DNA of 64,000 bases from Rhizobium sp. SG_E_25_P2. GTDB taxonomy: Bacteria; Pseudomonadota; Alphaproteobacteria; Rhizobiales; Rhizobiaceae. Below, piece by piece: positions 56,508-64,000 of the stretch (position 1 is its first letter; the number at the start of each line of letters is the position of its first letter). The stretch spans positions 1 through 64,000 of the forward strand of contig NZ_JARXVM010000022.1 in assembly GCF_029892285.1 (NCBI RefSeq). Direction: 5' to 3'. Under the pieces are notes generated by a model. It searched no databases. It had not been told where the DNA came from and saw only the letters and a list, made by a program, of their open reading frames with translations. A program made the translations under genes and the position numbers.

Positions 56508-57404
56508 TCATCTTTCCGCTGGCGCTCGGTTGCACCAATTATGTCCAGCGTCGATCAACACCTCTACGGGCTCTCCTCTCGGAAAGCTTACGACCTTCCC
56601 CGGCAAAGACCAGTCGGTAACGGATCGCGGTTCCCCAACACCGGCGACATGCGCATTTGTAAGCCGTGCGGCAAGCTGGTCGAGAGTCTTGTGCGCCTCT
56701 TGCGGCCACGAGCGAGAATCCCGGGAAAGATCGGCAGACAGACCCCAATAGTCCCATGGTTTCAGCTCCAATTTGCGTAGCGCCGCCATCTGCCGAAACA
56801 AGCTGCCCGCGACGAACCACTCACCGGCAAGACCAAGACTCGCCACCCCCAACTGCAAGGCAATCCCCGGCTCGCCTTTCAATCGGAGCCATGCCTCATC
56901 CGCAGTCATGAACCGCTCGCCCGGCACGTCCTGGGCATCGAATGGAATTCCCTCAAGACCGGCGAATTCAACGTCGAGGCGCTTCCACCGCCCGCCGTCG
57001 CGCCATTCGCAAAGCCAATGATCCTCCCAGTAGCCGGGCGCAAGATAATCGGCAAACCCGACGCACAAGCGAGCCGGCACGCCGCCGAGACGGAATCTGC
57101 TCACGGCTAGAAGGGCGAAATCGCGGCATAAGCCACCGACTTTTGCGCTGCGGTGCTGCGGCCCGTCCAGCAGTTCTCTGCTCACAGCGGCAGACAGTAA
57201 TTCCGCCACAGAGCGAAGTTCCAGATCCGCAAACTGTTCTGGCTGGAAACCCCACCGCCTGGATTCGGGGCCGCGCGGATGTTGCATCCAAGAATTGATC
57301 CACCGGGCGACCGCATTTGGCTCATCGCCGGCTCGACTCAGTGTTTCACGATGGGGCCCGGGATCCGAGTAGAGGCTCTGGGACGCATAGAAGGATGTGT
57401 GCAT
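56508..57404 (-). CDS. Transglutaminase-like domain protein
   Basis: A 298-residue cytosolic protein with a papain-like transglutaminase core. The triad is Cys93 (GGLCRDFALL), His129 (EDHWLCEW) and Asp144 (WKRLDVEF), with VPARLCVGFADY between. Bacterial members are mostly peptidases or amidases rather than cross-linkers. The substrate is unknown. The start at MHTSFYASQS follows AAAGAGAC. The 250 bases downstream of gyrB hold only a terminator and this gene's upstream region. Confidence 0.82.
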   Translation of the reverse strand: MHTSFYASQSLYSDPGPHRETLSRAGDEPNAVARWINSWMQHPRGPESRRWGFQPEQFADLELRSVAELLSAAVSRELLDGPQHRSAKVGGLCRDFALLAVSRFRLGGVPARLCVGFADYLAPGYWEDHWLCEWRDGGRWKRLDVEFAGLEGIPFDAQDVPGERFMTADEAWLRLKGEPGIALQLGVASLGLAGEWFVAGSLFRQMAALRKLELKPWDYWGLSADLSRDSRSWPQEAHKTLDQLAARLTNAHVAGVGEPRSVTDWSLPGKVVSFPRGEPVEVLIDAGHNWCNRAPAER

Positions 57405-57568
57405 GGATGTCTCTTTCCAGTTGAGGTCGAGACACGACAAGGAGGGCAAATTTTCAAAATTTGTCAATTGGGGCTTGCCGCCGATTTCCACGTTTTCGAG
57501 GTTATCGGGCACGGGGATTCCCCGAAGAACGAGCGTGCGTGGTGTTCGATCTTAGCAACCGCTGAAAG

Positions 57569-57602
57569 AAAAACCGCCCGCGACATTCCTGTCGCGGGCG
57601 GC
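57569..57602 (-). terminator. Terminator of gyrB
   Basis: On the minus strand CCGCCCGCGACA and TGTCGCGGGCGG form a 12-bp stem with a four-base loop followed by TTTTTC. It lies 54 bases beyond the gyrB stop. Confidence 0.88.
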
Positions 57603-57655
57603 TTGATTTCGGTCGTCAGGGGCGTTCGTTAACGCACCACATGACAGTGGAGGGG

Positions 57656-60154
<2,499 letters not shown>

Positions 60155-60175
60155 TCACTTTTCAGAAGGTGACCG

Positions 60176-60203
60176 ACTATAGGATTTTTCCCCGAAAGGC
60201 CAA
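60176..60203 (-). promoter_or_regulatory. Candidate promoter of gyrB
   Basis: On the minus strand TTGGCC (60198-60203) and TATAGT (60176-60181) are separated by 16 bases, about 80 bases upstream of the gyrB ATG. The match is moderate and no other good candidate is seen in the 144-base gap. Confidence 0.5.
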
Positions 60204-60238
60204 AGCTTGCCCATGGAATTCAGGCGGAAAACGGGCTG

Positions 60239-60616
60239 TTACCGGGCTTTTTCCCTGAGAAAAACGAGCTGGTCGAGCGATTGCGCCAGTTCCGCCAGTC
60301 CCTCGGGTGAAAGGCTGCGAATTTCGCAGGCCAGCCGGTTTGCGAAGGCGGTATATTCCGCAGGCAAACCGGTGGTGTCGACCACGACGCGGGGATGGGA
60401 CTGGGCGGCCAACCGGAAGAGATCGTCAGCCTCGTCCCAGATAATGTTGAAATAGCCCGCCACCCGCTGAAGAAAATCAAAGCTTGGCCGGCCGCGATGG
60501 CCGTTTTCCAAGGCCGAGAGATAGGCGGGCGTCACGCTCAGCGCCGCCGCCATCTGCTTCTGGCTGACGCCACGCTGCCGGCGGAGCCGGCGCACCGCTT
60601 CGCCGAACGGCGTCAT
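60239..60616 (-). CDS. XRE-family helix-turn-helix regulator
   Basis: A 125-residue regulator with an N-terminal Cro/cI-type helix-turn-helix (VSQKQMAAALSVTPAYLSALENG) and a C-terminal alpha-helical part without recognised ligand motif. Small XRE proteins downstream of Smr and upstream of gyrB recur in Hyphomicrobiales. Its start overlaps the Smr gene end by 4 bases, so it belongs to the tim44-mltA-smr unit. Target genes are unknown. Confidence 0.88.
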   Translation of the reverse strand: MTPFGEAVRRLRRQRGVSQKQMAAALSVTPAYLSALENGHRGRPSFDFLQRVAGYFNIIWDEADDLFRLAAQSHPRVVVDTTGLPAEYTAFANRLACEIRSLSPEGLAELAQSLDQLVFLREKAR

Positions 60617-61173
60617 GCGCGCTCCCCACGGCTCCGCGCCAAGCGGACATACAGCGCGCCGTCGCCGCCATGATTGGCCGCGGCCGGCTCATAGGACGAT
60701 ATCAGCGGACGAAAATCCGGCTTGGAAAACCACATCGGCACGGCGCGCCTGAGCGCGCCGTCACTGCCGATCGAGCCGCCTTTGCCTGTAATCACCAACA
60801 CATGCCTGAGGCCGCGCTCATAGGCGCGAATCAAAAAGGAGTGCAGAATGGCGTGGGCCTCGGATTGGAAAAGGCCGTGCAGGTCGATCCGCGCCTCGAG
60901 CTCCAACCGTCCCTTGGCGAGCTTTCGCTTGACCGGTTTTTCCAGCGGATGATGCCGGGCTGGCTGAAGACGGGGCGGAGGCGCGGCTTCACCACCGCCT
61001 GAAGGAGCCGAAATCAAGACCGGAGGAGCGTTGGCTTCGTTCGATTCCTGCTCGCGCATCAACGCCTCGAACGCGTCGATTTCCTGGATGCGTCCGGGGA
61101 GAGCGCGGGTGGTCCGGGCGACCTTTCCCCAGAGAATGCGATCCTCCGTGGAGAGCTTCTTGTCAGTCGCCAT
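60613..61173 (-). CDS. Smr domain protein
   Basis: A 186-residue protein with a Pro/Ala-rich linker and a C-terminal Smr domain: LEARIDLHGLFQSEAH (the DLHG motif), VLVITGKGG (the TGKG motif) and NHGGDGALYVRL. Stand-alone Smr domains are predicted endonucleases related to the MutS2 C-terminus, acting on RNA or branched DNA. The start MATDKKLS overlaps the mltA end by 11 bases. Confidence 0.9.
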   Translation of the reverse strand: MATDKKLSTEDRILWGKVARTTRALPGRIQEIDAFEALMREQESNEANAPPVLISAPSGGGEAAPPPRLQPARHHPLEKPVKRKLAKGRLELEARIDLHGLFQSEAHAILHSFLIRAYERGLRHVLVITGKGGSIGSDGALRRAVPMWFSKPDFRPLISSYEPAAANHGGDGALYVRLARSRGERA

Positions 61174-62275
61174 GGCCGAGCTCCCGCGCAGCCTCGACAG
61201 GAAGCAGGATGAAGAAATCGGCGTCATTGCGAACATTTCCCGCCAACTCCCCCGCCTCATCGCCGGAGCCGGTGAAAATATCCGCCCGCGCCGGTCCGAC
61301 TATGGCGGTGCCGGTGTCCAGCGCCATCATCAACCGGCGAAAGGGCCTGCCGCCGCTGAGATGGGTGAGACTGTCCGAGGAGAGATAGAACAGCGACGAG
61401 AACGTATGCAGCAGCCTGTCCACCGCGATCGACCGCATCGGTTGCAATGGGATCTTGGCGGCCGCCACCGGCCCCAATGTCGGATCGCTGACCTCCGCGT
61501 CACGAAAGAAGATATAGGAGCGGTTGGTCCAAAGGATCTCGTCCTGACGCTCCTCATGCGCGGCGAGCCAGGCGCGAATCGATTGCATGGAAACATCCGC
61601 CTCGGCGATCTCTCCGAGATCGATCAGACGCCGGCCAATACCGGTGAAGGGATGCCCGGCCTTGGCGGCATATGTAATGCGCCGAATGGCGCCATCCGGA
61701 TAGCGCAGCCGCGCCGCGCCCTGGACATGGACGAAGAAAACATCGACGCGCGACCGCGCCCAGGCGATTTCGAGCCCCCTGCCCGCGAGCGCGCCGCGGT
61801 CGATGTCGGCGCGATCGAAATAGGAGCCAATACCGCCCTCCGGCAGTCGACGACCGAAGGCGTAGGAGGAATCGAGTTCGAACGGACGGTTGGACTCATC
61901 AAGATCGACGAGATCGTCGGGTCTGCGGTGGAAGGGAAACCGGAAAAGCTCATCCGGCTGGTCCGAGACATCCACGATCGGCTCGTAATATGCGGTGACG
62001 AAGCCGGCGCCCTTGTGCGGGTCGATCCGGAATGGCCTGAAACGGGATTCGAAAAACCGCCGCGCTTCGGCGGCGGTCTTCGGCTGTACGGCCAGGGACT
62101 CTTCGAAAGCCGAGGCCAGATGCTCGGACCGCAGGCCAAGCGCCCCGGTTCGATAGGGCTTGACCTTGCTGATATGGTCCAGACAACGCCGCATCGGCGA
62201 AAACAGATCGGTGGGATCGTCTTCGGCCCAACCGGGCAGATCGGAATACGCCGCCGGGGTCAGGCCGAAATTCAT
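61163..62275 (-). CDS. mltA: Murein transglycosylase A (MltA, 3D domain)
   Basis: A 370-residue lytic transglycosylase-like protein. The MltA barrel insert (FVTAYYEPIV, about 95-105) and C-terminal 3D domain with MMALDTGTAIVGPARADIF are intact; the last contains the catalytic-type Asp residues. No signal peptide or lipobox is visible at the chosen start (MNFGLTPAAYSDLPGW), although the enzyme should act in the periplasm. Related rhizobial entries begin the same way. It starts 5 bases after the tim44-like gene. Confidence 0.88.
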   Translation of the reverse strand: MNFGLTPAAYSDLPGWAEDDPTDLFSPMRRCLDHISKVKPYRTGALGLRSEHLASAFEESLAVQPKTAAEARRFFESRFRPFRIDPHKGAGFVTAYYEPIVDVSDQPDELFRFPFHRRPDDLVDLDESNRPFELDSSYAFGRRLPEGGIGSYFDRADIDRGALAGRGLEIAWARSRVDVFFVHVQGAARLRYPDGAIRRITYAAKAGHPFTGIGRRLIDLGEIAEADVSMQSIRAWLAAHEERQDEILWTNRSYIFFRDAEVSDPTLGPVAAAKIPLQPMRSIAVDRLLHTFSSLFYLSSDSLTHLSGGRPFRRLMMALDTGTAIVGPARADIFTGSGDEAGELAGNVRNDADFFILLPVEAARELGHGD

Positions 62276-62280
62276 CGCGC

Positions 62281-62994
62281 TCAGCCTTCTGACTGGGTCG
62301 AGACCAGCTTCCAGTTGGGGTCGCGCGATCGGGTGTCGCGCAAGAAGGTCCAACGATCCTTCACTTCCGAGACATCGTCCGCATTGCCATCCACCAGGGT
62401 TCCGGCCTTGTCATAGGTGGCGGATATCAATTGACTGACGATCTTCATGGTGATCGTCACTTCGGCGCCCTCGATGCTTGCGCCGACCATTTCAGCCTTG
62501 TCGATGCCGACAAAGCTGAACTTCACCTTCTCGCCCGCCTTTTCCCGTTCGGCAATGGCGGCGTTGAAGCCCTCATAGACCTCGCTGGAGAGCAGATTTT
62601 TCAGCGTCTTGCGATCGCCCTCGGCGTAAGCCGTCACAATCATCTCATAGGCGGCTTGAGCCCCTTGAGCGAATTGTTGCGGATCGAAAGACGGGTCGGC
62701 GTCGAAAACGCGACGCAGCGTTTCGTTCAACGGCGAACCCGGCGGCGCAAAGGCGTCGATGGCATGGTAGCGATTTTCAGGTTCGGCCGCGCCGCGTCGG
62801 GGCAGCGTGACGACCTTGCCATCCTCAGCCGACGACTGCGGCTTTTGCGTCTCGCGAGCAGTTTCGCGCGGAGAAAGCGGATCATAGGGCGGCTTCTCAT
62901 GCCCGGTGCGTTTTCCGAGAACGCTACGGAGATTTAGAAAAATCAACGCCGCGACGATCAGGAAAAACAGGGTGATGATACTGTCTGTGCCCAT
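62281..62994 (-). CDS. Tim44/TimA-like membrane-anchored protein
   Basis: A 237-residue protein with one N-terminal membrane helix (about 5-22), a charged Pro-rich linker and a C-terminal Tim44-like NTF2-fold domain (LLSSEVYEGFNAAIAER, then VKDRWTFLRDTRSRDPNWKL). It is homologous to the mitochondrial import adaptor Tim44; the bacterial role at the inner membrane is unresolved. It is the first gene of tim44-mltA-smr-xre and divergent from fxsA. Its proximity to secB and an envelope hydrolase is suggestive of envelope biogenesis. Confidence 0.9.
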   Translation of the reverse strand: MGTDSIITLFFLIVAALIFLNLRSVLGKRTGHEKPPYDPLSPRETARETQKPQSSAEDGKVVTLPRRGAAEPENRYHAIDAFAPPGSPLNETLRRVFDADPSFDPQQFAQGAQAAYEMIVTAYAEGDRKTLKNLLSSEVYEGFNAAIAEREKAGEKVKFSFVGIDKAEMVGASIEGAEVTITMKIVSQLISATYDKAGTLVDGNADDVSEVKDRWTFLRDTRSRDPNWKLVSTQSEG

Positions 62995-63089
62995 GGCTGG
63001 CTGTGCCCTCGGTTCTTAAATTGCCTGCTTCGCTTCCCATATAGTCGTCCTATGAATATCATTCAAACGGAGGAGACAAGGGAATTACA

Positions 63090-63587
63090 ATGCGCACCAC
63101 TCTGCCGCTTCTGGCGTTTCTCGCCACGCCGATCCTGGAGATCGCCACTTTCATTCTGGTCGGACAACGAATCGGCGTCGGCCTGACGCTTGTTCTGGTG
63201 CTGATTTCCGGTTTCACCGGCCTATTGATTCTGCGGCGGCAGGGCCTGGGGGCACTGAAGAAACTCAACCGAAATCTGCGCCGGGAGAGCCTGTCCGGAG
63301 AGGGATTGGCGGATGGTTTCCTGATCGCGATGGCGGCCATGCTGCTGATCATCCCCGGCTTCCTGACTGACATCGTCGCGCTGTTTCTGCTTCTGCCGCC
63401 GATCCGGAAACTTATCTGGCGACGTTGGGCAAGCTCCATCCAGATGCGGACCTATTACACCTCTGGCCAACAATCCGATCCGAACAGAAGCGGCAGGCGG
63501 TCGAAAGGCGATTTCGTCGATCTTTCTCCGGACGATTTTCATCGCGACGATCACCCCGACGTCACCCGGCTCGACCGACCCGACTGA
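63090..63587 (+). CDS. fxsA: FxsA family membrane protein
   Basis: A 165-residue cytoplasmic-membrane protein with hydrophobic segments at about 5-45 and 72-105 and the family stretch GLLILRRQGL then ADGFLIAMAAMLLIIPGFLTD. E. coli FxsA affects phage T7 exclusion by F plasmids; its normal role is unknown. A GGAGG element precedes the start by about 17 bases with a closer GGAAT. It is adjacent to secB, as in many alphaproteobacteria. Confidence 0.9.
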   Translation: MRTTLPLLAFLATPILEIATFILVGQRIGVGLTLVLVLISGFTGLLILRRQGLGALKKLNRNLRRESLSGEGLADGFLIAMAAMLLIIPGFLTDIVALFLLLPPIRKLIWRRWASSIQMRTYYTSGQQSDPNRSGRRSKGDFVDLSPDDFHRDDHPDVTRLDRPD

Positions 63588-63764
63588 GGCGCCGAGGGTT
63601 GTAAGCATCCGGGCTAAATGCTAGATGGCAAGCCCCGGGGCTCAGCGCCCTATGCTTCGGTCAAAGAAGTCGAACTTCACCGCCGGCCCGTCGCCGTGAA
63701 CCCCGGACAATGGAATCTGTGACGGCGAGGCCATGCGTTTCGCCCTGGCGATGAGGAAAAAATT

Positions 63765-64000
63765 ATGTCGAATGAAAACGCGAATGGCGCCGAAGCTCAG
63801 CCCGCGATCAACATTCTCGCGCAATATGTGAAGGATTTTTCCTTCGAAAACCCGGGCGCGCCCCGTTCGCTGCAGGCCCGCGACAAGGCGCCGGCGATCA
63901 ACATTTCGGTGAATGTAAACGCCAACCCGATGTCTGACACCGATTTCGACGTGGTGCTGACGCTCGATGCTTCCGCTAAAGAAGGCGACAAGGTGGTGTT
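63765..64000 (+). CDS. secB: Protein-export chaperone SecB (5' part, cut by window end)
   Basis: An open frame from ATG 63765 to the window edge encodes 78 residues reading [18 protein letters not shown] and, further on, [20 protein letters not shown], clearly the N-terminal half of SecB. SecB holds precursor proteins unfolded and hands them to SecA. AUGAGGAAA provides the ribosome site. The 177 bases before it hold no other gene. Confidence 0.93.
   Translation, partial: MSNENANGAEAQPAINILAQYVKDFSFENPGAPRSLQARDKAPAINISVNVNANPMSDTDFDVVLTLDASAKEGDKVV

Noticed and set aside
57340-57356. Possible fifth parS site
   Set aside because: Only the left half (TGTTTCACG) matches; the right half is not palindromic.

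Overview
The window looks like a chromosomal segment from an alphaproteobacterium of the order Hyphomicrobiales (Rhizobiales), probably Rhizobiaceae-like. The evidence is high GC with GC-rich third codon positions and several order-typical gene neighbourhoods: ActS/ActR next to MmcB, hslV-GNAT-hslU, hisB-DUF2628-hisH-hisA-hisF-hisE, pckA divergent from chvI-chvG-hprK-EIIA(Man)-HPr-ahcY, trpF-trpB-trpA-accD-folC, and gyrB near mltA, tim44, fxsA and secB. Four parS-like 16-mers (18.5, 24.7, 35.8 and 56.4 kb) and what looks like the promoter and leader of an rRNA operon at the left edge suggest an origin-proximal location. The genus cannot be fixed from this sequence alone.

Layout. 0-0.5 kb: minus-strand rRNA-operon promoter, boxA and leader; the 16S gene would lie just outside. 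0.5-7.3 kb: ornithine-cyclodeaminase-family gene, hrpB, redox two-component pair actS/actR, mmcB, an L,D-transpeptidase. 7.3-14.7 kb: malate synthase G, a lone hydantoinase-A-type protein, a secreted hypothetical protein, a cytochrome P450 and a DUF1402 protein. 14.8-17.1 kb: HslVU protease with an acetyltransferase gene between its subunits. 17.3-22.6 kb: histidine operon and coaA, interrupted between hisA and hisF by a decayed DUF3800 gene on the opposite strand. 22.6-24.6 kb: alkB-like gene, a repeat-rich intergenic block of about 960 bases, and arfB. 24.7-32.1 kb: pckA, ChvI/ChvG, HPr kinase, EIIA-Man, HPr and ahcY.

32.4-44.3 kb: a tightly packed run: DivL (pseudo-histidine kinase with Tyr in place of the phospho-His), a TsaE/AmgK fusion, MurU, AddB, AddA and thioredoxin. 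44.4-49.4 kb: folC, accD and trpABF on the minus strand. 49.4-52.2 kb: YgjP-like metalloprotease, DUF2852 protein and an intracellular PHB depolymerase. 52.4-55.6 kb: a small sugar-acid cluster (LgoD-like dehydrogenase, a GntR/FCD regulator with two winged-helix domains, a mannitol-dehydrogenase-family reductase). 55.8-64 kb: nitroreductase, transglutaminase-like protein, gyrB, a small XRE regulator, Smr-domain protein, MltA, Tim44-like protein, FxsA and the start of secB, which is cut by the window end.

Most of the window is core housekeeping DNA. The main points for follow-up are the parS-like sites, the rrn promoter at the edge, the DUF3800 remnant inside the his operon, the structured repeat block at 23.2-24.15 kb, the palindrome cluster between pckA and chvI, the tandem-winged-helix GntR regulator and the DivL-TsaE/AmgK-MurU-AddBA arrangement. 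I found no CRISPR array, complete insertion sequence, prophage, tRNA gene or clearly new multi-gene system.
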